Assembly (NCBI GenBank): GCA_017558775.1
Contig: JAFYTP010000002.1
Coordinates: forward strand, 62,001 to 126,000
From: Bacteroidales bacterium
Lineage (GTDB): Bacteria; Bacteroidota; Bacteroidia; Bacteroidales; UBA932
Length of the DNA stretch: 64,000 nucleotides
Direction of reading: 5' to 3'
Shown: positions 44,285 through 52,801 of the stretch, piece by piece
Numbering within the stretch: position 1 is the first letter of the stretch
How the letters are laid out: every line of letters starts with the position of its first letter
Notes under the pieces: generated by a model
Databases searched by the model: none
What the model saw: the letters and a program-made list of their open reading frames with translations, nothing else
What the model was told of the DNA's origin: nothing
Translations under genes and position numbers: made by a program

Positions 44285-45413
44285 CCGCTTTCCAATAATC
44301 CATGACGTTCTTGATCACGGGCGCCATGTCGTAATACTTGTATTCGGCCAGCCGGCCTCCGAAGACGACATCCTTTTCCGCATCCGCAAGCGCTTTGTAT
44401 TTCCTGCACAGGGCGTCGTTGCGTCCATCATTGACCGGATAGAAAGGCTCCATTCCTTCCAGGAAGGGCACCGGATACTCTTCGGTGACGACCGTCCGGG
44501 GATTGCCGTAGACCGCGTTTCCGAACAGTTCGAAGTGCTTGTGCTCGATAACCCGGGTATAGGAGACATCGTGAGAGGTGTAATTAATCACCGCGTTGCC
44601 CTGGTAATTAGGGACATCCAGCACACGGGTCTCGAACCGGAGCGTACGCCATTCCAATTCGCCATAACAGTGGTTGAAGAAGGCGTCCAGCGGGCCGGTG
44701 TAGACCAGTTTCTTGGCAAACCGCCGCCAGTCGCGGTATTCCGAATGCAGGAAATCGACGCCGCATCGGCACTCGACACCCGCCAGAAGACCTTCGACCA
44801 GCCGGTTGTAACCACCGACGGGAATGCCCTGGAACCGGTCATTGAAGTAGTTGTTGTCGTAGGTGAACCGGACGGGAAGGCGGCGGATGATGAAAGCGGG
44901 AAGGTCCCGGCAGGGACGACCCCACTGTTTCTCCGTATACTCCTTGATCAGTTTCTCGAACAAATCCCGTCCGACCAGGCTCAGGCCCTGCTCTTCCAGA
45001 TTCCGCGGCGTATCAACCCCTTCCCGGGCCAGCAGCTCGCGGATCTCCCGCCGCTGCTCATCCAGCTTGGCGATTGCCTCCATCGGCGTGGTCACGCCCC
45101 AAATCTGGCGGAAGGTGTTCATGTTGAAGGGAAGATTGTACATCTCCCCCTTGTAATTGGCCAGCGGGCTGTTCGTGTAACGGTTGAAAGGGACAAATTG
45201 CGTGACAAAGCGCCAAACGTCCTCATCGTCGGTGTGGAAGATATGCGGGCCGTAGCGATGGACCTGAATGCCGGCGACTTCCTCGCAATAAACGTTTCCG
45301 CCCAAGTGAGGGCGCTTTTCGATGACCAGGCATTTCTTCCCGGCCTTGGTGGCAAACCAGGCGAAAGTCGCCCCGTACAAGCCGCTTCCGACGATCAGAT
45401 AATCATACATCAC
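44271..45413 (-). CDS. glf: UDP-galactopyranose mutase
   Basis: 380 residues, the normal Glf size. N-terminal FAD motif YLIVGSGLYGATFAW, then YGPHIFHTDDEDVWRFV, LPFNMNTFRQIWG and the C-terminal EYKYYDMAPVI are all classic. It uses reduced FAD to convert UDP-galactopyranose to UDP-galactofuranose. This predicts Galf in the polymer. It overlaps the flippase stop by 4 bases (ATGA). Confidence 0.97.
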   Translation of the reverse strand: MMYDYLIVGSGLYGATFAWFATKAGKKCLVIEKRPHLGGNVYCEEVAGIQVHRYGPHIFHTDDEDVWRFVTQFVPFNRYTNSPLANYKGEMYNLPFNMNTFRQIWGVTTPMEAIAKLDEQRREIRELLAREGVDTPRNLEEQGLSLVGRDLFEKLIKEYTEKQWGRPCRDLPAFIIRRLPVRFTYDNNYFNDRFQGIPVGGYNRLVEGLLAGVECRCGVDFLHSEYRDWRRFAKKLVYTGPLDAFFNHCYGELEWRTLRFETRVLDVPNYQGNAVINYTSHDVSYTRVIEHKHFELFGNAVYGNPRTVVTEEYPVPFLEGMEPFYPVNDGRNDALCRKYKALADAEKDVVFGGRLAEYKYYDMAPVIKNVMDYWKADGEV

Positions 45414-46870
45414 GCACCTCCTTTCTTAAGGTAACCCATCAGGCGGTCCCTGATTTCCAGATAGAAACCATTGTTCCGCAGCGCCAGATACCCGGCATAC
45501 ACCAGGACGCCGGTCATGAAGAGAATGCAAAGCATCCAGATGTCTCCCAGATGGATATAGCGAAGGATCAGGGCCAGCGCCAGCGCCATCAGGATCGCGC
45601 CGATGATGTAATCGGCCAGCCAGGACCATTGGAGCTTGAACGGGATGACGTTCCGGCCGATCAGCAGCATCGACAGGGTGACGGCCATTTCCGCCGCGAT
45701 GGTCGCGATGGCGGAGCCGGTGGCCCCCAGCCGCGGAATCAGCAGCAGGTTGAAAAGCAGGCTGACCGCCGCGCCGATGCCCGTGCACAAATTGACCAGG
45801 CCGATCTTGCCGAGCGGGTAGAAAATCTGCATCCCCAGCACATTGGACAGGCCGATGGCGAAAATGACGGACGCGGTGATGGCCAGCACCGGGATGGCGG
45901 GTTCGTAACCGGGTCCGCACATGATCGGAATCAGGTAAGGGCTCACGAAGGTCAAGCCGACAGCCATCGGGAGCGTCAGGCAGAACATGAATTCAAAGGC
46001 CTTGGGGCTCAAAGTCCGGAATTCATCCATCCGCTTCTCCGCCACAAGGTTGGAAAGCCTCGGGAGCATCACGACTCCAAATGCCGAGGAAACCATCATC
46101 ACGATCCGCACGAGTTTCATGCCCACCGAGTAATATCCCACCTGCGTGTCATCCCGGATGAATCCCAGCAAGACCGTGCTAAGCTGCAGATAAACGCTTG
46201 TCACTACATTGAACAGGAACACGGACAGGGACGGCTTCAGATGCTTGAACAGAGAGAGGGATTTCCACTGGATTTCCCTCAGATGGACATACTTCCTTAA
46301 CCGGATGAGATTGAATATGTTACCGCCGATGGCGCCCACCACCGTATACAAGCCGTACAGCAGCAGCTGCGTCTTGGAATGGACAAAGGCGAAGAGGAAG
46401 ATCAGGGAAACGGTCTTGACGATGATGCCCCGGACCGTGATGTATCCGAAATCCTCCGTCCCCTGGTAGAACCATTCGCACCCGATCGTGGTGAAGAACA
46501 GGTTCATGCTCACGATCAGGAACAGCGGAATGTTCTGCTGGATACGTCCGACAAACAGGCAAAGCCCTCCGATCACGACATATCCCAACAGGGTCATCAG
46601 CGAGTGCAGCGACAGCAGTTCCACCGTCGTCTGCTGCAGGGCGGCCCGGTCGGACCGGACCCTGGCCACCTCGCGGACGCCATAGAGCGGAATGCCCAGG
46701 CCGCACGCAAGGATGACATACTGGACAATGGAAGAATAGAAGTTGACCTGTCCGATTCCATCCGCCATCATGATTCTCGACACATACGGGAACGAGATCA
46801 GCGGGAACAAGAACTGAGTCCCGGAATTGACGAGATTCAGCAGATAGTTCTTCTTGATGGACTTGGACAT
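45410..46870 (-). CDS. wzx: Oligosaccharide flippase (Wzx-like)
   Basis: 486 residues with about 12-14 membrane segments and the polysaccharide-synthesis/MATE fold (PF01943 type). N-terminal KNYLLNLVNSGTQFLFPLISFPYVSRI is the usual start for this family. It would flip the undecaprenyl-linked repeat unit to the periplasm. It starts 9 bases after the rfbB stop. Together with wzy and Wza/Wzc it defines a Wzx/Wzy-type pathway. Confidence 0.93.
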   Translation of the reverse strand: MSKSIKKNYLLNLVNSGTQFLFPLISFPYVSRIMMADGIGQVNFYSSIVQYVILACGLGIPLYGVREVARVRSDRAALQQTTVELLSLHSLMTLLGYVVIGGLCLFVGRIQQNIPLFLIVSMNLFFTTIGCEWFYQGTEDFGYITVRGIIVKTVSLIFLFAFVHSKTQLLLYGLYTVVGAIGGNIFNLIRLRKYVHLREIQWKSLSLFKHLKPSLSVFLFNVVTSVYLQLSTVLLGFIRDDTQVGYYSVGMKLVRIVMMVSSAFGVVMLPRLSNLVAEKRMDEFRTLSPKAFEFMFCLTLPMAVGLTFVSPYLIPIMCGPGYEPAIPVLAITASVIFAIGLSNVLGMQIFYPLGKIGLVNLCTGIGAAVSLLFNLLLIPRLGATGSAIATIAAEMAVTLSMLLIGRNVIPFKLQWSWLADYIIGAILMALALALILRYIHLGDIWMLCILFMTGVLVYAGYLALRNNGFYLEIRDRLMGYLKKGGA

Positions 46871-46879
46871 GGATACGGA

Positions 46880-48016
46880 CTATCTTCCCTTGTACATCTC
46901 CTCGTAATACTTCTGGTAATCGCCGCTGGTGACGTTGTCCAGCCACTCCTGGTTGTCCAGGTACCAGCGGACGGTCTTCTCGATGCCCTCCTCGAACTGG
47001 AGGGAAGGCTCCCAGCCCAGTTCCTTCTGCAGCTTGCGGCTGTCGATGGCATAGCGGAGATCGTGGCCGGCGCGGTCCGTCACATAGGTGATGAGGTCGT
47101 CATCAGCCCCTTCCGGACGGCCCAGCAGGCGGTCGGTGACGCGGATAAGCGTCTTGACAATGTCAATGTTCTTCCACTCGTTGAACCCGCCGATGTTGTA
47201 CGTCTCGGCGACCTTCCCCTGATGGAAGATCAGGTCGATGGCGCGGGCATGGTCTTCCACGAACAGCCAGTCACGCACATTCTCGCCCTTGCCGTAAACC
47301 GGAAGCGGCTTGCGGTGACGGATATTATTGACAAACAGCGGAATAAGCTTCTCCGGGAACTGGTACGGACCATAGTTGTTGGAGCAGTTCGTCACAATCG
47401 TAGGCATTCCATAGGTGTCGTGGAAGGCGCGCACAAAGTGGTCGCTGGACGCCTTCGCGGCGCTGTACGGGCTGTGCGGCTGATACTTGAGCTCCTCCGT
47501 GAAGAATGTCTCGCCGTATGCCAGATGATGCTTCCCGGAAGATGCCTTAGTGGTGAAAGGTGGCTCGATTCCTTCCGGATGCGTCAATTCCAGAGCGCCG
47601 TACACCTCGTCGGTGGAGATGTGGTAGAAGCGCTTGCCCTCGTACTTCTCCGGAAGGCTCTCCCAATAGGCCTTGGCAGCCTGCAGCATCGACAGAGTAC
47701 CGATGACATTGGTCCGGGCGAAGGTGAACGGATCCTTGATGGACCGGTCCACATGGGATTCCGCCGCAAGGTGGATGATGCCATCGACCTTATTGTCGAT
47801 GATGACCTTCAGAACCGTGTCGAAGTCACAGATATCGGCCTTCACGAAGGTGTAGTTGGGCTTGTCCTCGACGTCCTTGAGGTTCGCCAGGTTGCCCGCG
47901 TAGGTGAGTTTGTCCAGATTGATGATCCGGTACTCGGGATACTTGTTCACGAACAGCCGCACGACGTGGCTGCCGATGAAACCGGCGCCGCCGGTGATAA
48001 GGATGGTTCTATTCAT
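46880..48016 (-). CDS. rfbB: dTDP-glucose 4,6-dehydratase
   Basis: 378 residues from ATG 48016 (MNRTILITGGAGFIGSH), overlapping the rfbC stop by 8 bases. The open frame extends 60 codons upstream through rfbC, which was rejected. The catalytic STDEVYG and Y-x3-K in YSAAKASSDHFVR are intact. It turns dTDP-glucose into the 4-keto-6-deoxy form. An insert of about 20 residues near ELTHPEGIEPPFTTKASSGKH is longer than in E. coli but common in Bacteroidota. Confidence 0.96.
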   Translation of the reverse strand: MNRTILITGGAGFIGSHVVRLFVNKYPEYRIINLDKLTYAGNLANLKDVEDKPNYTFVKADICDFDTVLKVIIDNKVDGIIHLAAESHVDRSIKDPFTFARTNVIGTLSMLQAAKAYWESLPEKYEGKRFYHISTDEVYGALELTHPEGIEPPFTTKASSGKHHLAYGETFFTEELKYQPHSPYSAAKASSDHFVRAFHDTYGMPTIVTNCSNNYGPYQFPEKLIPLFVNNIRHRKPLPVYGKGENVRDWLFVEDHARAIDLIFHQGKVAETYNIGGFNEWKNIDIVKTLIRVTDRLLGRPEGADDDLITYVTDRAGHDLRYAIDSRKLQKELGWEPSLQFEEGIEKTVRWYLDNQEWLDNVTSGDYQKYYEEMYKGR

Positions 48017-48542
48017 ACAGGAAAGGATGATGTTTGTCTTTTTCGGAAAGGATGACGTCCTCCTTCGGAATCCGCCAGTCGATGGCAAGCGTCGGATCGT
48101 TCCACGCGATGGCCCCCTCGGAGGACGGGCAATACAGATTGTCGCACTTGTACTGGAAGACCACCTCCTCGGACAGCACGCTGAAACCATGGGCAAAACC
48201 CCTCGGAATGAACATCATCCGGTGATTCTCCCCCGACAGCACCTCCGCATGGTACTTCCCGTAGGTCAATGAACCCTCGCGCAGGTCCACCGCCACATCC
48301 AGCACGGCACCGCTCACGACGCGGACCAACTTCGCCTGCGCGAACTCCCCCTTCTGGAAATGAAGTCCCCGCACGACGCCATACCGCGACTTGCTCTCAT
48401 TATCCTGCACAAAACGGACGCGGCCCACCTTCTCGTTGAACTCCCGCTCGTTGAACACCTCGAAGAAATACCCCCTGCTGTCCCCGAACACCTTCGGCTC
48501 GATGACCACAAGTCCTTCGATTCCAGTTTCAATAATCTCCAT
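48009..48542 (-). CDS. rfbC: dTDP-4-dehydrorhamnose 3,5-epimerase
   Basis: 177 residues, the normal RmlC length. The cupin core with catalytic histidine in GLHFQKGEFAQ and the RGFAHGFSVLS stretch are present. It epimerises C3 and C5 of dTDP-4-keto-6-deoxyglucose. It is separated from rfbD by 134 bases that hold a structured repeat (48565-48667), the longest gap inside the operon. Confidence 0.96.
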   Translation of the reverse strand: MEIIETGIEGLVVIEPKVFGDSRGYFFEVFNEREFNEKVGRVRFVQDNESKSRYGVVRGLHFQKGEFAQAKLVRVVSGAVLDVAVDLREGSLTYGKYHAEVLSGENHRMMFIPRGFAHGFSVLSEEVVFQYKCDNLYCPSSEGAIAWNDPTLAIDWRIPKEDVILSEKDKHHPFLYE

Positions 48543-48564
48543 AGTTTATCTCTTTTTCAGGAAA

Positions 48565-48667
48565 GGACACATGTTTTTGAAACCTATGCCACCCTCGGCA
48601 TATAAGAGGGAGAGGCCCATCAAAGATGGGAGGGACCGCGAAGCGGGGGTTTCAAAAATGTATGTCC
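48565..48667. repeat. Structured palindromic element between rfbD and rfbC
   Basis: The ends are 20-base inverted repeats (48565-48584 and 48648-48667) with 17 matches of 20, both containing TTTTTGAAACC in opposite orientation. Inside are three hairpins: CCCTC/GAGGG (48592-48610), CCCATC-AAA-GATGGG (48616-48630) and CCGC-GAA-GCGG (48636-48646). It has no ORF. It could be a MITE-like insertion, or an RNA structure that processes the operon mRNA or lowers read-through to rfbC. Confidence 0.6.
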
Positions 48668-48676
48668 ATCCCCCAA

Positions 48677-49549
48677 TCATAGTCTATCAATACATTTCTT
48701 TAACGAATCATACCAGTGTGGCACCTCAACACCAAAGGTCTCCTTGACTTTTGTTTTATCCAGTACCGAGAAATGCGGCCTGCGAACCTTGGAAGGATAC
48801 TCGTCGGAATGACAGGGGCGGATGTCGCAGACATGACCGCTTAAATCTCGGATCGCGCAGGCGAAATCGAACCAGGAGCACACTCCCTCGTCCGAGAAAT
48901 GGTAGATGCCCCCTTTATCCATCATCCGGTCCGAAATGACCTTGTAGATCAATCCCGCCAGATCAGCCGCATATGTAGGCGACCCCACCTGGTCAAAAAC
49001 GACCTTCAGCATCGGCCTTTCAGCCGTCAGTTGCCGCATCGTCTTCAGGAAATTCTTCCCGTACGGAGAATACAGCCACGCCGTCCGGAAAATCTGCCAG
49101 CTGCAGCCGGATTCCTGCACCGCCTGCTCACCCTGGAGCTTCGTCACCCCATACACCCCGTTCGGATTCACCGGCCAGTCCTCCCGGCACGGAAGGGCGA
49201 TGTCGCCCTGGAACACGTAGTCCGTAGAGATGTGGATGAGGTGCGCCCCGCGTTCCGCCGCCACGCCCGCGAGGATGCCAGGGGCGAGGTGGTTCAGCAG
49301 GTCGGCCATCTGCATGTCGTCCTCGGCCTTATCCACGTTGGTGTAGGCCGCGCAGTTGACGATGACATCGACCTGCTCCGACTCGCAAATGAGCCGGACC
49401 GCGTCGCGGTTGGTGATGTCCAGATAGACCGTATCCACCTCGGGCAGCGAGGTGACGTCCGTGAAGATGTAACGGTCGGCGGAACCCGCGGAGACGTTCC
49501 GCAGTTCGGTTCCCAATTGTCCGTTGGCGCCGGTGACAAGGATGTTCAT
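48677..49549 (-). CDS. rfbD: dTDP-4-dehydrorhamnose reductase
   Basis: 290 residues. NAD(P)H motif VTGANGQLGTEL, STDYVFQGD and the Y-x3-K pair in YGVTKLQGE are typical of RmlD. It completes dTDP-L-rhamnose. The leader (49550-49648) contains two hairpins, one just before the start codon, and is the only 99-base gap between the export genes and the sugar genes, so expression may be tuned here. Confidence 0.96.
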   Translation of the reverse strand: MNILVTGANGQLGTELRNVSAGSADRYIFTDVTSLPEVDTVYLDITNRDAVRLICESEQVDVIVNCAAYTNVDKAEDDMQMADLLNHLAPGILAGVAAERGAHLIHISTDYVFQGDIALPCREDWPVNPNGVYGVTKLQGEQAVQESGCSWQIFRTAWLYSPYGKNFLKTMRQLTAERPMLKVVFDQVGSPTYAADLAGLIYKVISDRMMDKGGIYHFSDEGVCSWFDFACAIRDLSGHVCDIRPCHSDEYPSKVRRPHFSVLDKTKVKETFGVEVPHWYDSLKKCIDRL

Positions 49550-49569
49550 AATAGCATATGTTTATATTC

Positions 49570-49594
49570 CTCCGCCCATTTTGCATGGACGGAG
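49570..49594 (-). promoter_or_regulatory. Hairpin in the rfbD leader, near the ribosome binding region
   Basis: On the minus strand CTCCGTCCAT and ATGGGCGGAG pair over 10 bp with one U-G wobble around the loop GCAAA. The wobble favours the minus-strand RNA form. The 3' arm ends in GGAGG-like purines about 20 bases before ATG 49549, so the stem may hide a Shine-Dalgarno-like site. Confidence 0.4.
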
Positions 49595-49599
49595 CAGGA

Positions 49600-49643
49600 A
49601 GGCCGGAAACGCTTTCCTGTCCAGGAGCGCGTTCCCCCGGCCT
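49600..49643 (-). promoter_or_regulatory. Second stem-loop in the cpsB/rfbD gap
   Basis: AGGCCGG (49600-49606) and CCGGCCT (49637-49643) are complementary, with further pairing inside (AACGC/GCGTT). No T-run follows, so an attenuator or RNA-stabilising structure is as likely as a terminator. Confidence 0.35.
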
Positions 49644-49648
49644 GTATC

Positions 49649-50365
49649 CTAGTCCTGATCGCGCATCAGCGGCGCGAGCTTGAGGATCGTGTCTTTCTTG
49701 AGCTCCCGGGCCTCATACTGGGCCCGGATCGCCCGGAAGCGGTGGCAGTCGGAGCCCACCATCTTGTACCACCCTTTATCCAGGATGTACTGTGCGCGGG
49801 CGCATGCCGAATCCCCGTAGAAGCCGACGATGGAAGGCAGGTTCATCTGCAGGAAGCAGCCCATCTCGTGCAGGCGGCGGTAATCCGACTTGTCCATGTA
49901 GTGATAACGCTCAGGATGCGCGACGAGCGGGCGGTAACCCGACTTGCACATCGTCTCCAGCACGTCCCACAGATTGTAGGGAGGTGCCACAGAGGAAGTC
50001 TCCACCAGGACGATGTCTTCCCCGTGCGTCAGGAGGTCATCGTCAGAGAGACGCTTCTCAAAGAGCGTATCTATCATATATTCCGCCGCAAGATGGAGTT
50101 GCAGGCCGCCTGTATAGACGGCCTTCAATTCCTCGAATCTTGCCCGGATTCCTTCCGTGGTGTTGGGGACATCCTCCATCACATGGGGCGTGAACCACAC
50201 TTCGGAAAGCCCCTGCTCCTCCAAGAACTGGAGAATTGCCAGGGAATCTTCCTGCGTTTTCACGCCATCGTCCAAGCCATAAAGGATGTGGCTGTGGTTA
50301 TCGACAGCCCCGCCAAGCAGCCCGCTTTCCAGGATGGATTGGCGTTTGTTGAACAGTTTGAACAT
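49649..50365 (-). CDS. PHP-type tyrosine-protein phosphatase (CpsB/CapC family)
   Basis: 238 residues. Metal-binding PHP motifs are seen in order: DNHSHILYGLDDG, TPHVMED, VETSS, AHPERY and GSDCHR. This family removes phosphate from the tyrosine-rich tail of the Wzc/CpsD kinase and so controls chain length and export. It directly follows the kinase gene (8 bases between), as expected for a kinase/phosphatase pair. Confidence 0.93.
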   Translation of the reverse strand: MFKLFNKRQSILESGLLGGAVDNHSHILYGLDDGVKTQEDSLAILQFLEEQGLSEVWFTPHVMEDVPNTTEGIRARFEELKAVYTGGLQLHLAAEYMIDTLFEKRLSDDDLLTHGEDIVLVETSSVAPPYNLWDVLETMCKSGYRPLVAHPERYHYMDKSDYRRLHEMGCFLQMNLPSIVGFYGDSACARAQYILDKGWYKMVGSDCHRFRAIRAQYEARELKKDTILKLAPLMRDQD

Positions 50366-50373
50366 CAGCCCTG

Positions 50374-52797
50374 CTACTTCTCTTCCTCATTGCCGTAGCC
50401 GTATCCGTAACCGTAGCCATAACCGTAGCCATAGCCGTAGCCGTGGCGGCCGTGATAGGACTCGACACCGTTCAGGATGAGGGCCATACGGTTGTACTTG
50501 CCTTCGTTGTACATCTGCTCGACCACAGGCAGGGAGCGCTTGTCGAACAGGCCGGAACGGATGATGAAGATGGTGATGTCCGCGTGCGGGGCGATGATGC
50601 TCGTATCGGCGACGATGTCAATCGGCGGGCAGTCAAGGAACACGTAATCGTAGTGTTTCTTCAGCGTACTGATCAGGGTTTCAAGACGGTCGGAGACCAG
50701 CAGTTCGGCCGGGTTCGGCGGGATGGAGCCCACCGGCATCAGGTCGAGGTTATCACTCACCTGGACGATATGCTCGAACGGATCTTCGAATTTCGCGTTC
50801 AGATAGGACGCGACGCCCGTTGCGTTCTTGCCCAGGGATTTGGACATAGTGGCCTTACGGAGGTCAAGGTCCACGATGATCGCCTTCTTGTTGCCCTTCA
50901 GGGACATGGCCGCGGCCAGGTTCAGGAGCGTGAACGTCTTACCGGCGTTCGGGTTGAAGGAGGTGACCATGATAGCCTGCGTCTCCGTCTCCTTGTGAAT
51001 CATCAGATCCAGGTTCGTACGGAGCACGCGGAAGGCCTCGTTGATGGAGTCACGCTTTCCGTGTTCCACCAGCACCTTCGTATTGGCATTGTCGAAGCGG
51101 TCCGTCCGCAGGCGCTGCCAATAGTTCCCGGAGAGGCCCATCTGCGGCAGCTCCGCCAGGAACGGAACGGACAGCTTGCTCAGGTCGTTCCGGCTCTTCA
51201 CGCTGGTATCCAGAACCTTCATCACGTAGAAGACGGCGAACGGAATGCCGAATCCCAGGATGAGGGCGATCAGCAGGATCATCATCTTGTTCGGGGCGAT
51301 CGGCGCGTTGCTGCCGGTGGCCCGCTGGATCAGACGGGTGTTCCCCACGGTCAGGAGACCCTGGAGTTCATTCTCCTCACGCTTCTGGAGGAGGAAGATG
51401 TACAGCTGCTCCTTCACCTTCTGCTGACGCTCGATGGAGAGGAGTTCCAGCTGCTGGCCGGACGTGGAGGACAGGCGGCCCAGGATGGCGTTCTCCTGCG
51501 CCTCGATCTTGTTCACCTGCAGCTGCAGGGTGGAGATGAGGTTGTCGATGGAACGATTCACGGCGAGCTTGTACATCTCCAGGCTCTTGTTGAGGTCCTG
51601 GACGTACGGGTTGTTCTCGCTGGAGAGGTTCAGGGAACGGTCGCGCTCGAGGAGGGCGGTGTTGTAATCGCGGATCTGGGACTCGATGTTCGCGCTGGAC
51701 AGGCCGGAGTTCGCGGGCATCAGGTCGTTCACGTGGGCGGGATCGTTGATGAACTGCTTGATCATCTTCGCGATGGCGAGCTGGTTGGAAGCCTCGAAGC
51801 CCTGCGCGGAATAGGCGCTGGACTGCTGCATATAGGCGTTTCCGGCCTGCTGGATATCGGAGATGTTGTGGCTCTGCTTGTATTCCTTGATGTCCTGTTC
51901 GATGCCGCCGAGTTCACGCTCGATGACATTCAGACGGTCGTTGATGAACAGGGAGGTGTTGCGGACGGACTGGTTCTTGTCCTCCACCCATTCCTCGTTG
52001 TAGATGTCCAGGAGAGTTCCCAGGACGGCCTCGGCGCGGGCGGGGAAGACGTCCTTCAGGGAAAGGACCACCACGGAAGACTGCTTGCTGGAAAGGCCGG
52101 CGGAAAGGCGGCTGCAATAGGACTTGGCGCGGCTGGCGGGATTGACCCAGGAGACCGTGATGTCATGGTCCCACTTGTCGAAACGCGAGGTGGGATAGAT
52201 CACGATCCGACCGACGGGCGTTTCCACGGTATCCTTGACATGGCCGGTCAGCTTGAAGCCCTTGAATTCATCGGGACCGACAAAGAAATCGCGGATGACA
52301 TAGGTGCTGTCCTTCCCTTTGGAAAGCGAGAAGGAGAAGCTGGAAGCAGCGACATCGTCCGGAATCTGCAGTTCCACGGGAGTGTTCTTGTACATCTCGC
52401 GGACACGTAGGAACTGATTGTCGATGTAGGAGGTCTCGAGTCCGAGACGGCTGACGACACGCTGCATCAGGTCCGGAGCGCCGAGGGCCTCGATTTCATT
52501 ATCCACATTCGTTCCGGAAGTATAACGGCGGGCCGTTCCCGCGAAGGAAGTGAGGTCACGCATCATCGAGTTCTGGGAGTCCTCGTCCACGATGACTTTC
52601 TCCGTGCGGCTGTAGGTCTTGGGAGTCCTGTAAAGATAGAACGCGGCGATGAAGAGCGCGATAAGGACGCAGGCGATATACCACCACTTGTTGTCCCAGA
52701 TAAGGGCCCAGAGGTCGCGGATCTGGAGGGACTGCTCCTCTTCGTTTCCGCTCTGTCCGTTGAAAACGGGAAGATTGTTCTGATTGTTTTCTGACAT
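50374..52797 (-). CDS. wzc: Polysaccharide co-polymerase and tyrosine autokinase (Wzc-like)
   Basis: 807 residues. TM1 is near 38-60, a long periplasmic Wzz-type domain with coiled coils follows, and TM2 is near 505-527. The BY-kinase domain occupies about 580-780: Walker A NPNAGKTFTLLN, Walker A' IIVDLDLRK, and Walker B VFLDCPPID. The C-terminus is a tyrosine cluster of eight Gly-Tyr pairs followed by GNEEEK, encoded at about 50396-50443. Cycles of phosphorylation on this tail regulate polymer length in Wzc systems. It starts 4 bases after the wza stop. Confidence 0.95.
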   Translation of the reverse strand: MSENNQNNLPVFNGQSGNEEEQSLQIRDLWALIWDNKWWYIACVLIALFIAAFYLYRTPKTYSRTEKVIVDEDSQNSMMRDLTSFAGTARRYTSGTNVDNEIEALGAPDLMQRVVSRLGLETSYIDNQFLRVREMYKNTPVELQIPDDVAASSFSFSLSKGKDSTYVIRDFFVGPDEFKGFKLTGHVKDTVETPVGRIVIYPTSRFDKWDHDITVSWVNPASRAKSYCSRLSAGLSSKQSSVVVLSLKDVFPARAEAVLGTLLDIYNEEWVEDKNQSVRNTSLFINDRLNVIERELGGIEQDIKEYKQSHNISDIQQAGNAYMQQSSAYSAQGFEASNQLAIAKMIKQFINDPAHVNDLMPANSGLSSANIESQIRDYNTALLERDRSLNLSSENNPYVQDLNKSLEMYKLAVNRSIDNLISTLQLQVNKIEAQENAILGRLSSTSGQQLELLSIERQQKVKEQLYIFLLQKREENELQGLLTVGNTRLIQRATGSNAPIAPNKMMILLIALILGFGIPFAVFYVMKVLDTSVKSRNDLSKLSVPFLAELPQMGLSGNYWQRLRTDRFDNANTKVLVEHGKRDSINEAFRVLRTNLDLMIHKETETQAIMVTSFNPNAGKTFTLLNLAAAMSLKGNKKAIIVDLDLRKATMSKSLGKNATGVASYLNAKFEDPFEHIVQVSDNLDLMPVGSIPPNPAELLVSDRLETLISTLKKHYDYVFLDCPPIDIVADTSIIAPHADITIFIIRSGLFDKRSLPVVEQMYNEGKYNRMALILNGVESYHGRHGYGYGYGYGYGYGYGYGNEEEK

Positions 52798-52801
52798 GGC
52801 T

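Noticed and set aside
50391..50446. Tandem repeat that could be taken for a CRISPR or satellite
   Set aside because: It is the in-frame Gly-Tyr coding repeat at the end of wzc, with no spacers.
50443..52410. Open frame of 655 codons on the plus strand opposite wzc
   Set aside because: Antisense shadow; wzc has conserved kinase and Wzz motifs in the same interval.
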